DNA from: Thermohalobaculum sp039028795
Lineage (GTDB): Bacteria; Pseudomonadota; Alphaproteobacteria; Rhodobacterales; Rhodobacteraceae
NCBI GenBank assembly: GCA_039028795.1
Contig: JBCCHJ010000012.1
Span: forward strand, 1 to 64,000
Direction: 5' to 3'
DNA: 64,000 nucleotides
Translations under genes and position numbers: made by a program
Shown here: in pieces, positions 1 to 8,180 of the stretch
Position numbering within the stretch: position 1 is the first letter of the stretch
Layout of the letters: every line of letters starts with the position of its first letter
Notes under the pieces: model-generated
The model's database searches: none
What the model saw: the letters and a program-made list of their open reading frames with translations, nothing else
What the model was told of the DNA's origin: nothing

Positions 1-112
1 CAAAATGTACAGTAGAATAACCACCAGTAGCCAGCGTAGGGGTAAGCTGCTAATCCCGTGGTTAAATTCAAGCCGACCAAAACATTTGCCAGATCGAAGC
101 TAGAATTTATGG

Positions 113-187
113 GGGGACATGAATGTTGCACCGCTACAGATTGCGGGGACATCTAGAGGTGAATACGGGGACATGCCATATGTCCCC
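113..187. repeat. GGGGACAT direct repeats plus an inverted copy
   Basis: The octamer GGGGACAT occurs at 113-120, 145-152 and 167-174. An inverted copy, ATGTCCCC, is at 180-187, so the last two form an 8-bp inverted repeat with a 5-bp spacer. Starts of the direct copies are 32 and 22 bp apart, close to three and two helical turns. This arrangement suits iterons or a multi-site operator upstream of the DnaA-like gene at 424. It could also be the terminal repeats of a decayed transposable element. Confidence 0.6.
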
Positions 188-202
188 TAATACCTATTAA
201 CC

Positions 203-232
203 GGATTCATTTTAAGTATTTGGATTCGTTTT
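203..232. repeat. GGATTCRTTTT repeat pair in an AT-rich stretch
   Basis: GGATTCATTTT at 203-213 and GGATTCGTTTT at 222-232 are 19 bp apart in the most AT-rich part of the leader region. Together with the GGGGACAT copies just upstream they give the region an origin-like or multi-operator look. No function can be assigned from sequence alone. Confidence 0.4.
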
Positions 233-265
233 CGGTGAGCCAGATCCCATTGCAACTGGCAGAAC

Positions 266-294
266 TTGACAGAATCGAGATTTCAGACGTTAAT
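266..294 (+). promoter_or_regulatory. putative sigma-70 promoter
   Basis: A perfect TTGACA (266-271) is followed after 17 bp by GTTAAT (289-294), four of six matches to TATAAT. It points toward the DnaA-like gene at 424. The intervening leader holds GC-rich inverted repeats at 334-348 (CGGGC/GCCCG) and 351-362 (GGGCTTAAGCCC). Otherwise nothing recognisable is seen in 1-423. Confidence 0.4.
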
Positions 295-423
295 GCGCTC
301 ACTTTCCTGATCTACGTTGGATCTAGAAGGTTTCGGGCGCAAAGCCCGCTGGGCTTAAGCCCGTAGAGCAGGGCCGCAACGACGGTCGAGGAACAACATC
401 GGGGGAAGCCCCGAGGGACAGGC

Positions 424-1113
424 ATGATGGCCCAACAAGGACATCATCTGACAGGTCCTGGCGCCAGTGTGCGCAAGTATGACCTGTTGACGGCGCTGGG
501 GACTTTTGCCCTGGCGGCTGATCGCTCGACCCAGCGCCGGGTGCTGCGCCTGATAACGCTGATCACCGCGCGCTATAACTGGACCCGGGGTGAGTTTTCT
601 GTTGGCCGGCGGGAGATCGCGCGGCTCTGGTCTGTCGATGAACGCACGGTGAAGCGAGAGATCGGCGCCTTAAAGGCGCTGGGGTTTTTGACCGTCAAGC
701 GCCCAGGGGCGCGGGGCAGGGTTACGACATATGCCGTGGAGATTGACGCGATCCTCTCTGCCTCGGCCCAGGATTGGGACCGTGTTGGCCCGGATTTTGC
801 CGACCGCATGACCCTGATGACAGGGCAGGGTGATGGCGCCGTGTCCACTGTGGTGCCTTTCCCAGGTGTCGTCACCGACCGATCTGAATGGTCGCGGGCC
901 CGGATGGCGCTGAAGGCGGCTGACAAAGCGCGCTATCAAGCGTGGTTCCAGCCGCTGGTCCGTGAGAGCAGGGCGGCCGATACATTGACCCTGCGCGCGC
1001 CGTCGTCTTTCCATGCTGATTATGTGCTGACCCATCTGATCGGAGAACTCACCCGGGCCGTGGCGGTGGCAGAGCCTGGGATCGTCACGGTGGAGATCAT
1101 CGGTCCGAGTTGA
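424..1113 (+). CDS. winged-helix protein with DnaA domain I (possible replication initiator)
   Basis: 229 aa. Residues about 38-105 form a winged-helix DNA-binding region; the recognition part, with a DERTVKREI core, spans about 59-90. Residues 156-226 match DnaA domain I (DnaA_N): W156, then AWFQPL near 174-179, an APSSF turn and a final beta strand. The AAA+ ATPase and the C-terminal DnaA-box domain of true DnaA are absent. Small DnaA-like replicases occur on roseobacter plasmids, and related proteins also sit on chromosomes, so the role is open. The repeats at 113-232 would be natural targets. A GAGGGA ribosome site at 411-416 supports the first ATG; a second ATG follows at 427. Confidence 0.6.
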   Translation: MMAQQGHHLTGPGASVRKYDLLTALGTFALAADRSTQRRVLRLITLITARYNWTRGEFSVGRREIARLWSVDERTVKREIGALKALGFLTVKRPGARGRVTTYAVEIDAILSASAQDWDRVGPDFADRMTLMTGQGDGAVSTVVPFPGVVTDRSEWSRARMALKAADKARYQAWFQPLVRESRAADTLTLRAPSSFHADYVLTHLIGELTRAVAVAEPGIVTVEIIGPS

Positions 1114-1146
1114 TAAGCTGCAGTTTGTTTGGCCCTGCGGGTCAAG

Positions 1147-1192
1147 TCGAGGGCTCTGCCCTCGAGCTCCCGGAGTATTTTTAGCAACATGA
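1147..1192 (+). repeat. hairpin plus CGGAGTATTTTT intergenic element, copy 1
   Basis: A perfect inverted repeat TCGAGGG-CTCTG-CCCTCGA (1147-1165) is followed by GCTCCCGGAGTATTTTTAGC and then AACATGAA. The same layout, with a different but still self-complementary stem, recurs at 19045-19090. The conserved part is the tail, not the stem, so the structure is maintained by compensating changes. The element lies between the DnaA-like gene and pqqB and could terminate the upstream transcript or act at RNA level. Confidence 0.6.
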
Positions 1193-1204
1193 AGAGAGGG
1201 CCCC

Positions 1205-2119
1205 TTGACCTTACGCGCACTGATCGTCGGGGCAGCTGCCGGGGGCGGGTTGCCGCAATGGAACTGCAACGCCCCGAACTCGGCCAGTTTCTGGCGCGCT
1301 GGGGCGCCTTTAGTGGCTGCCACGCAATCGTCCTTGGCGGTGTCGTCCGATGGGGTGGATTGGGCGTTGCTAAATGCCTCGCCCGACATCCGTGCCCAGA
1401 TCATGGCGCGGTCCGAATTGCAGCCGCGGGATCCCGGCGCGCATGGGCTGCGCGACACGCCGATCTGTTCCGTTCTACTGACCAATGGCGATATCGACCA
1501 TATCGCGGGCTTGTTGACCCTGAGGGAGAAACAGGCGTTCCGGCTGATCTCGACCGCTGGGATCGCCGAGGTTCTGGCCGAGAACCCGATTTTTAATGCG
1601 CTGGATCCGGCGTTTGTTGCGCGGGAGGTCGTGGGTCTGGGCGCGGGTTTTGACCTGGCGCCCGGCGTGCGCGCGACGCTTTTTGCCGTGCCCGGGAAGG
1701 TGCCCCTCTTCATGGAAGGCGAGACGGTCGAGACCGATCTGATGGGCGAACAAACCGTAGGCGTCGAGATCACGGACGGGCAGGGGACGCTGTTCTATAT
1801 TCCGGGCTGCGCCCGAATGATCCCTGAATTGGCCGACCGTTTACGCGGGGCGGAGGCGGTACTGTTCGACGGCACGCTTTGGCAGGATGATGAGATGATC
1901 CGCCAGGGGGTCGGCCAGAAGACCGGGGCACGCATGGGGCATATGTCGATGTCCGGGCCGGATGGGTCCATTGCCGCCTTCGCGGATCTGGATGTGAAGC
2001 GAAAGATCTTCGTGCACATCAACAACACCAATCCGGTTTGGGGGCAGGGGCCGGAAAGAACCGAGGCCGAAGCCGCCGGCTGGGAAATCGCCTGTGACGG
2101 GATGGAGGTTGTGGTGTAG
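1205..2119 (+). CDS. pqqB: pyrroloquinoline quinone biosynthesis protein PqqB
   Basis: 304 aa, the usual length for PqqB, a metallo-beta-lactamase-fold protein needed for PQQ formation and proposed to hydroxylate the PqqA-derived tyrosine. The N-terminus has the family signature AAAGGGLPQWNCN; later come LNASPDIRAQI, RDTPI, a DIDHIAGLL metal-site region, YIPGCARM, GARMGHMSMSG and VHINNTNPV. The start is TTG at 1205: it is the only codon giving the family N-terminus, and AGAGAGGG lies just upstream. pqqA, pqqC and pqqD do not flank it. The C-terminus of pqqE is about 62 kb away on the other strand, so this copy is detached from the main pqq genes or duplicates one beyond the window. Confidence 0.93.
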   Translation: MTLRALIVGAAAGGGLPQWNCNAPNSASFWRAGAPLVAATQSSLAVSSDGVDWALLNASPDIRAQIMARSELQPRDPGAHGLRDTPICSVLLTNGDIDHIAGLLTLREKQAFRLISTAGIAEVLAENPIFNALDPAFVAREVVGLGAGFDLAPGVRATLFAVPGKVPLFMEGETVETDLMGEQTVGVEITDGQGTLFYIPGCARMIPELADRLRGAEAVLFDGTLWQDDEMIRQGVGQKTGARMGHMSMSGPDGSIAAFADLDVKRKIFVHINNTNPVWGQGPERTEAEAAGWEIACDGMEVVV

Positions 2120-2142
2120 GCTTTCTTCGAAAGGAGCCCGCC

Positions 2143-3147
2143 ATGATCCCCTATTCCGTTCTGGATCTTGCGCCCATTGTCGAGGGCGGCACCGCCGCCC
2201 AGTCGTTTCAAGAGACGCTGGACTTGGCCCAGCACGCCGAACGCTGGGGCTACAATCGGTATTGGCTGGCCGAGCATCACAACATGCCAGGGATAGCCTC
2301 GGCCGCGACGGCGGTGGTGATCGGCCATGTGGCGGCGGGGACGTCTACGATCCGGGTTGGCTCGGGCGGGATCATGCTGCCGAACCATGCGCCGCTGGTG
2401 ATTGCTGAACAATTCGGCACCTTGGCGGCCTTGCATGGCGACCGCATCGACCTGGGGCTGGGCCGCGCGCCCGGCACGGATATGGGCACGGCCATGGCGT
2501 TGCGCCGCGGCAAGGACCAGGACAATTTTCCCCGGGATGTGGTGGAGCTGATCGCCTATCTGGACGATGCGCAGCCCGGACAAGCGGTGCGCGCGGTCCC
2601 GGGCGCGGGCACGAAAGTGCCGGTGTGGATTCTGGGCTCGTCCCTATACGGGGCCGAACTGGCCGCGCATCTGGGCCTGCCCTATGCCTTTGCCTCGCAC
2701 TTCGCGCCCGCATCCCTGGACCAGGCGATCGAGGTCTATCGCCGGTTGTTCAAACCCTCGGTGCACCTGAATACTCCGTATTTCATGATGGCGCTGAATG
2801 TGTTCGGCGCCGACACGGATGAAGAGGGCAGGGTGCTGAAATCATCCATGCAACAGGCCTTTGCAAATCTGCGGAGCGGGCAGCCCGGCCCCTTGCCGCC
2901 GCCGGTCGAGGATATCGACGCGGTGCTGGGGACTGGCGTGACCCGGCTGGTCGATCAGGCGATGAGCTGTTCCGTTGTCGGGGGGGCCGAGGCCGTGCGG
3001 ACCGGGCTGCGGGAGTTCATTGGGCGGTATCAGCCTGACGAGGTGATCCTGAACGGCAATATCTTTGATCACGGAGCCCGGCTGAAATCCTTCGAGATGG
3101 CTGCCGGGGCGATGGCAGAGATGGGGGTGATTGAGGCGGCGGAGTAG
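2143..3147 (+). CDS. LLM-class flavin-dependent oxidoreductase
   Basis: 334 aa, bacterial luciferase-like TIM barrel close to the MsnO8/YhbW group. Evidence includes the N-terminal VLDLAPI start, the WLAEHHNM segment (about residues 45-52), SGGIMLPNHAPL and a DLGLGRAPGTD loop. Members use FMNH2 and oxygen, or F420, on unknown substrates. An AAGGAG site precedes the ATG. The gene begins 24 bases after pqqB on the same strand and may be co-transcribed with it, but no functional link to PQQ is known to me. Confidence 0.88.
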   Translation: MIPYSVLDLAPIVEGGTAAQSFQETLDLAQHAERWGYNRYWLAEHHNMPGIASAATAVVIGHVAAGTSTIRVGSGGIMLPNHAPLVIAEQFGTLAALHGDRIDLGLGRAPGTDMGTAMALRRGKDQDNFPRDVVELIAYLDDAQPGQAVRAVPGAGTKVPVWILGSSLYGAELAAHLGLPYAFASHFAPASLDQAIEVYRRLFKPSVHLNTPYFMMALNVFGADTDEEGRVLKSSMQQAFANLRSGQPGPLPPPVEDIDAVLGTGVTRLVDQAMSCSVVGGAEAVRTGLREFIGRYQPDEVILNGNIFDHGARLKSFEMAAGAMAEMGVIEAAE

Positions 3148-3224
3148 GCTCTGCTTTGTCTCGAAAGCGGAAATGATTTGCTGGTCCAACGTCATCCGAG
3201 CGGCCTTGCATTCCTTAAATTTTT

Positions 3225-3247
3225 GGCGATTAATCTTCAGAATCGCC
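3225..3247 (+). promoter_or_regulatory. perfect 7-bp inverted repeat in a 5' leader
   Basis: GGCGATT (3225-3231) and AATCGCC (3241-3247) are separated by 9 bases and end 26 bases before the lipoprotein start codon. It could be an operator or a leader hairpin. No T-run follows, so a terminator is less likely. Confidence 0.3.
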
Positions 3248-3273
3248 GACGGCCAATTTTGAGGAAAGATATT

Positions 3274-4746
3274 ATGAAATGGCCTGTACAGTTGTTTTCG
3301 ATTTTTATTCTTGCGAGTTGCGCAAGCATCATCACCGATAGGCAAGAATTCGTTCCACCATCGAACCAATCGGAAGCTGCAACAACCCATTTGGCCGTCC
3401 TCGCTCGCACCCCATTTAATGATGAAGTTATCGAGGCTTTATCTCCAGATTTTGAAATTGACGGAGCAAAAGCGTTCGAGCAAAGCGTTCCGCTTACCGG
3501 TTTATTTGTTGACCTTCTGAGACGCGAGATACGGGCGGCTGTATCGATTAAGGCTATTCCATCTGGCGATCCCGAAGTTGCAGACCCCGAAACACCTGAA
3601 CCTCCAGAGCCGGATGCTGCGGAGGCCCCTGACGCAGATGACATCAGCGCATCTGATCCGTTTACGCGATATTCCACGGCAAATGCTCTGGTGCAGGAGG
3701 TGGAAAACCTAAACAATTATTTGAGAAGTATTCCAAAGATATCTGGGCATACCCCTTACTTGGTGAGATTGCAGCTATCGGTGATACCGAAAAGGCGCAA
3801 CTTACCATACGATGTGTTTTCGGATTTGAGCGTATTCGCGGATACGAGCAATGTAGCACAGTCTTTCCTTGCTCAGCGGGCGCGGACCGATGGTGGGATT
3901 ACGGGCGAACAAGTCTTGGTACCCGCTCTACCACTATTCGCGACAGAGAACATTGAGAGAGGATTGGATCGGCGCTCGCGAGAGCTTCTTAGAAGCGTTG
4001 CAGCGTCTGCTACAGGTGCTATTGGCAACGTATCTCTGGGAGGCACTGGCAGCGCGGCCCAGGAGCAGTCAGTGGGCGGCGTAGCAAATGATTTCAATGG
4101 CTTGTTCACGATAGGTAGCGTTACCTCGAATGTTCTCCGAGTGCGTTTGGGTGCTGCACAAAATGCAGCCAATACCTTTGAAATGATCCCGCGTACTCAC
4201 AACATTACGCTCCTCCTCCTTATTCCCGATAATGCGCGTGTCGTCAGCATCAAAGCAACGCAGACAATGCGCCACGTTCTGACGGGAGAACCACTGGAAA
4301 GAGGATCAGGCGGCAAGCGCTTCTTGTCTGACCTACGTGGTATTGTGCGGCGTCTCCGGGTCCGTTCTATCTCTTTTGAAAATGTAACTCGTGGATCGGT
4401 CGATGATCTCTGTGCATTCAATCATCGACCTGGCAGCGGAATCATTAGGTCGATCGAAGATCCAGATGAGGCGAAGGCAATCGACTTTGTAAGGAAGCGG
4501 TTGCGGGGAGATCTCGTTCGAGGTGACTTTGAGACCTTCAAGTTACGCGTTCAGCACTGCTTTGAACGTAATCGACGGAAAGGTCCTGATGGCACTCCAA
4601 TATGGGAGCCACTGATCGACTTTGAGGCAGCGGTGGCAGCAGTGGAAATGTGGCAACAACTCGCATCGGTGCAAGCGGAGCTACCCGACTCGTTCGTATC
4701 GTTTGAGGTCCCAAAAGATCTTTTAGTAGAGAAAAAATGGGAGTGA
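3274..4746 (+). CDS. putative lipoprotein of unknown function
   Basis: 490 aa. The chosen ATG at 3274 has GAGGAAAG upstream and opens with a lipoprotein signal: charged MKWP start, hydrophobic core and the lipobox LASC with Cys near residue 16. An acidic, Pro/Glu-rich linker at about residues 88-122 separates the N-terminal part from a larger C-terminal region. That region has a hydrophobic strand, ITLLLLIPDN, and a charged C-terminal helical segment. No known domain was recognised. Codon use is visibly more AT-rich than in neighbouring genes, which suggests recent transfer. It is most likely an outer-membrane or periplasmic lipoprotein. Confidence 0.7.
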   Translation: MKWPVQLFSIFILASCASIITDRQEFVPPSNQSEAATTHLAVLARTPFNDEVIEALSPDFEIDGAKAFEQSVPLTGLFVDLLRREIRAAVSIKAIPSGDPEVADPETPEPPEPDAAEAPDADDISASDPFTRYSTANALVQEVENLNNYLRSIPKISGHTPYLVRLQLSVIPKRRNLPYDVFSDLSVFADTSNVAQSFLAQRARTDGGITGEQVLVPALPLFATENIERGLDRRSRELLRSVAASATGAIGNVSLGGTGSAAQEQSVGGVANDFNGLFTIGSVTSNVLRVRLGAAQNAANTFEMIPRTHNITLLLLIPDNARVVSIKATQTMRHVLTGEPLERGSGGKRFLSDLRGIVRRLRVRSISFENVTRGSVDDLCAFNHRPGSGIIRSIEDPDEAKAIDFVRKRLRGDLVRGDFETFKLRVQHCFERNRRKGPDGTPIWEPLIDFEAAVAAVEMWQQLASVQAELPDSFVSFEVPKDLLVEKKWE

Positions 4747-4811
4747 TCCATCAGCTTTATAGCTTCCGCTTTTTTCCACCTTAACCGGAAACCAGGAAAA
4801 ACACCTCTCAC

Positions 4812-5786
4812 TTAGCCCTTCTTATGCTTCTGATACCCGGCCTCTAGCTCCCCGCGCAGGAAGTCACCGAAGATTAGCGGTTCGAACTTGGCAGGTTCAT
4901 CCGGCCCGGTGCAGCAGGGCAGGGGTGCGATGCGGGTCGCGACATTGGGGTCGAAGAAAAACGGGCAGGAATAGCGTTCTCGTCCCGACCGGTTGATCAC
5001 CCGGTGCGGGGTCGACAGCAGCCGTCCGTTGGACCAGCGGTGCAGCATGTCGCCGACATTGACGACAAAGCTGCCCGGGAGGCGGGGGGCGTCGATCCAG
5101 GCGCCTGCCGGGGTTTGTACCTGCAACCCACCGACATCGTCCTGGGCCAGAATGGTCAGGCAGCCAAAGTCGGTATGCGGGGCCGAGCCGTATAGGTCAT
5201 CGTCCTCCGTCGGGTCCGTTGGCGGATAGAACAGCAGGCGCAGCCAGGTTGTCGGCCGCTCGAAGGCGGGCGCCAGGTCTTCCGGATCTGCGTCGATGGA
5301 CATCGCCGCCAGACGCATCAGCTTTTGGCCCAGATCAACCAATGCATCGTGATAGGCCGTCACATCCTCGCGAAATCCGGCCAGGTCGGGCCACTGGTTC
5401 GGGCCCGCCAAATACGCCCCGGCCAGAACATCGGGGGCATCGGGTCCGTCCTCTCGCATCATCATGAAGCTTTCGGACTGGTTCGGGCGTTTCACCTCGG
5501 CCAGTTTCGAATTCACATCGGTCGAGGTGTTGATCGGGATGAAGCCGCGATGGAGCGCGTTCAGTTCCACCTTCATCTTTTCGGCCCGGGGCAGGGCGTG
5601 GAACCGGGCGGATGCGGCGAAGACCCGGTCGATCAGGTCCTGCGGGACGCCGTGATTGACGATATAGCCGAATCCGGTGGTGCCGTAGGCCATGCGAAAC
5701 TCTTCCGCCAGGCGTTGGGTCGCGGCCGGGTCGTCCCGGTGCAGGGCGCTGACATCAAGGACTGGGATTTCCGTGAATTCGGTCAT
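4812..5786 (-). CDS. isopenicillin N synthase-like 2OG-Fe(II) oxygenase
   Basis: 324 aa, full family length. The N-terminal DIOX_N region has the FGYIVNHGVP motif (39-48). The double-stranded beta helix carries the iron ligands H204 and D206 (HTDFG) and H261 (STPHRV). R271 and S273 (RYS) should bind 2-oxoglutarate. Members hydroxylate or desaturate small molecules; the substrate here cannot be told. It stands alone, convergent with the lipoprotein gene. Confidence 0.9.
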   Translation of the reverse strand: MTEFTEIPVLDVSALHRDDPAATQRLAEEFRMAYGTTGFGYIVNHGVPQDLIDRVFAASARFHALPRAEKMKVELNALHRGFIPINTSTDVNSKLAEVKRPNQSESFMMMREDGPDAPDVLAGAYLAGPNQWPDLAGFREDVTAYHDALVDLGQKLMRLAAMSIDADPEDLAPAFERPTTWLRLLFYPPTDPTEDDDLYGSAPHTDFGCLTILAQDDVGGLQVQTPAGAWIDAPRLPGSFVVNVGDMLHRWSNGRLLSTPHRVINRSGRERYSCPFFFDPNVATRIAPLPCCTGPDEPAKFEPLIFGDFLRGELEAGYQKHKKG

Positions 5787-5864
5787 CGGTCCTTAGTAGG
5801 GAAGAGCGGGCTGGAATCCCACCCGCTTGGTCTCCTGCCCCGCCCCGTTCCCGACAAACGCACT

Positions 5865-6425
5865 CTAATTCGCTTGGCGCGCACGCAGGTCAAAGCGGAC
5901 CGCCACTTTCGAGCCGATATCCACCAACGCCATGCTGGGCCCATATCCCAGCAGGTAATCGCTGCGGTCGATCTTCAGGGAACCGGAAGCGGTCGCCTTC
6001 GGGCCGTCGAAGTGCAAAGAAATCACCGATGTGACCGGTTTGGTCTCACCCCTTACGCTCAGAAGGCCCTGGGCATCGAACTGCCCGTCCGACCGAGGCG
6101 ACAGCTTGGTCAGCCGGTAGGTGATAAAGCGGTGGTTCTTTGAATCGAACCATTCGGCGGATGTGGCATAGATGCTGGCCAGGCGGTCATTCAAATCGAT
6201 GCTGAATGTGTCGATCTGGATTACCAGTTCAGCGGTGTCCGGCGCGCCCGGATCCAACCAACCGGTGCCGCTGAAGGCCTCGAACTTTCCAGTCGTGGAG
6301 GCGCCGTCCTTCGTATAGTCGAAGTTGACCTGAGACGCACCGATGTCGACCTGCCAGGAGGTGGCCGAAGCCATGGTGGGCACCAAGCTGAGTATCAGGG
6401 CTGCGGCGAGGTATTTTACGTTCAT
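5865..6425 (-). CDS. YceI-family periplasmic protein
   Basis: 186 aa with a clear signal peptide (MNVKYLAAALILSLVPTMASA). The mature part is a YceI lipocalin-like barrel: an opening WQVDIGASQVNF strand, a KFEAFSGTGWLDP region and a C-terminal DLRA strand. YceI proteins bind isoprenoid or other amphiphilic lipids in the periplasm. It lies just upstream, in transcription order, of nothing obviously related. The ABC permease ends about 100 bases away on the same strand. Confidence 0.88.
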   Translation of the reverse strand: MNVKYLAAALILSLVPTMASATSWQVDIGASQVNFDYTKDGASTTGKFEAFSGTGWLDPGAPDTAELVIQIDTFSIDLNDRLASIYATSAEWFDSKNHRFITYRLTKLSPRSDGQFDAQGLLSVRGETKPVTSVISLHFDGPKATASGSLKIDRSDYLLGYGPSMALVDIGSKVAVRFDLRARQAN

Positions 6426-6531
6426 GTCTTCGACTCCAAAGGGGATGCATGACCGTTAGTCACGTCGATGCGCCATTTGGTTCAGTCGATGTGAGTGTTT
6501 GGCATTTGGAGCCCCTGGCTTATCCAGGTGC

Positions 6532-7791
6532 TTAGACCCGGACGATCATCCCGTCGGCCAGCGATTGGCGGCTGGCTTTCCAGGCCGGGATTGCCCCTGC
6601 GATGAAGCCTGCAGCAATCACGAGGCCCAGCAGCAGCATATCCCTTGGGGTGGGTGGCGTTATCGCCAGGTAGAGCCCAAATTCCTGGTCGATGATCGGC
6701 TGGGCGACAGCCAGGGCGCCGTACAAAAGCCCCAAACCCAGCACAGCACCGGCGACCGTCAGCGCCATCGCCTCGGCCACCAGCAGGCCGAAGATATGTC
6801 CAGGCCGGGCGCCGACCGAGCGCAGGATCGCCATCTCGCGCCGTCGTTCGCTCAGGCCCGCCAGCAACATAATCAGCATGCCCAAGAGGCCTGTCGCCAC
6901 CACGAAGACCGAAATCGCAGACAGCGCCTGTTCCGCGGTTCCCATCAGGTCCCACAGTTCCTGCAAGGTGACGCCGGGCAGAATGGCCAGCAGAGGCTCG
7001 CGCCGGTACTCGTTGATCTCGCGCTGCAGGTTGAAGGTCGCGAATTTCGACTTCAGACCAACCATGAAGGCGGTGATCGCCTTGGGACGCAGGGTCATCT
7101 GGCGCACCTCGTCCTGGGTGATTGTCAGGCCCTGGATCTTGGCGCCATCCTTCCAGTCGATATGGATGGCCTCGATGGCCTCAAGCGAGACATGCACGGT
7201 GCGGTCCACCGGCGTGCCGGTTTTGGCCAGAATGCCAGAGACCTGGAACGGTTTGTCATCATGCTTCGAGAAGCTTTGGGCGCCCAGGCCATGGGCGATG
7301 ACAATTGGATCGCCAACTTTGTATCCAAGTTCCTGCGCCACGTCCCAGCCCAGGGTTGCGTCGAAAAGATCGTCGAAGGACGCGCCTTCTGCCATGGTCA
7401 GGGTTTGCCTCCGGCCATAGCGGTAATGGTCGAAATAGCCCTTGCTGGTGCCCAGGACGCGATATCCCCTGTGACTGTCGCCCAGGGAGATTGGGATGGT
7501 CCAGGCAACCTCGTCCCTTGTGGCGAAACGCTCATAGGTCTGCCAAGAGATGTTGTTTGTGGCGTTGCCGATCCGGAAGACGGAATAGAGCAGAAGCTGC
7601 GTGCCGCCGGACCTGGCGCCGACGATCAAATCGGTGCCTGAGATCGTGTTGGCGAAGCTGGCGCGCGCCTGAGTGCGGACTTTCTCGACCCCCAAGAGCA
7701 GAGCCGTCGAGACCGCGATGGCCAATATGGTCAGCAGCACCGTTGCCTTCCGGTTCCAAAGGCTTTTCAAAGCGAGCGCGAGGATTTCCAT
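6532..7791 (-). CDS. MacB/FtsX-type ABC transporter permease
   Basis: 419 aa from the ATG at 7791, which has a GAGGCG site upstream and begins directly with MEILALALKSLWNRKATVLL. This is the cytoplasmic stub and first membrane helix of DevC/LolC-type permeases. A large periplasmic MacB-like domain (about residues 40-265) is followed by three C-terminal membrane helices, with the FtsX signature RRREMAILRSVGA between helices. A start at 7824 is possible but less convincing. It pairs with the ATPase gene at 8181-8876. These exporters or mechanotransmission machines move lipids, peptides or lipoproteins rather than importing solutes. Confidence 0.85.
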   Translation of the reverse strand: MEILALALKSLWNRKATVLLTILAIAVSTALLLGVEKVRTQARASFANTISGTDLIVGARSGGTQLLLYSVFRIGNATNNISWQTYERFATRDEVAWTIPISLGDSHRGYRVLGTSKGYFDHYRYGRRQTLTMAEGASFDDLFDATLGWDVAQELGYKVGDPIVIAHGLGAQSFSKHDDKPFQVSGILAKTGTPVDRTVHVSLEAIEAIHIDWKDGAKIQGLTITQDEVRQMTLRPKAITAFMVGLKSKFATFNLQREINEYRREPLLAILPGVTLQELWDLMGTAEQALSAISVFVVATGLLGMLIMLLAGLSERRREMAILRSVGARPGHIFGLLVAEAMALTVAGAVLGLGLLYGALAVAQPIIDQEFGLYLAITPPTPRDMLLLGLVIAAGFIAGAIPAWKASRQSLADGMIVRV

Positions 7792-8180
7792 CAGTCGCGC
7801 CTCGTCGCCGTCGCCTGACGCCACGCATCAAGCGTCGGCCCTATGTAGGCCCAGGCGCCGTGGGGCGCGATCGATTGAGCGTGGGTCTTAGAACGGTATT
7901 GGGCCGTGTTTACCTGCCTGTGAACGGCCCCGGCGGTGGCTGCTCGGCTGGGCTTTCTTTGGCGGTTAGAGATCGCCATCCGGCGCCGACGGTGTTGGCA
8001 GTATGATATTGGGAAGAATCCAAGCTGGCAAAACCGGTTTAGATTTAGCTTAAAATTTTCGCGTACTTCGGAACTGTTCTCACCTTGCGTTAGGGGCCCA
8101 TTGACGGGGTCCGGGGGCAGAATACCGGGTGGGAGGGCACGCGGTGCGTTTGTCTGATAAGGCGCCCGGAAATCCATATT
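7792..8180. other. gene-free gap between ABC ATPase and permease genes
   Basis: 389 bases separate the stop of the ATPase gene from the permease start, whereas such pairs normally overlap or touch. A weak reading frame on the minus strand (7791-8177) is rich in Arg, Gln and Pro and looks non-coding. An AT-rich patch lies at about 8035-8060. No promoter, terminator or mobile element was identified with confidence. The gap may carry a promoter for the permease or be a deletion scar. Confidence 0.5.

Noticed and set aside
334..362. GC-rich palindromes as a tRNA or terminator
   Set aside because: No cloverleaf can be drawn and no T-run follows; left as part of the leader.
670..1773. Long minus-strand reading frame opposite the DnaA-like gene and pqqB
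   Set aside because: It is the antisense shadow of two well-supported genes, with Arg/Pro/Ser-rich composition and no domain.
6499..7641. 380-codon plus-strand frame opposite the ABC permease
   Set aside because: The minus-strand product has clear FtsX/MacB features; the plus frame is Gln/His/Arg-rich and has no family features.
7791..8177. Minus-strand frame filling the ABC gene gap
   Set aside because: Composition and lack of a ribosome site look non-coding; recorded only as a gap.
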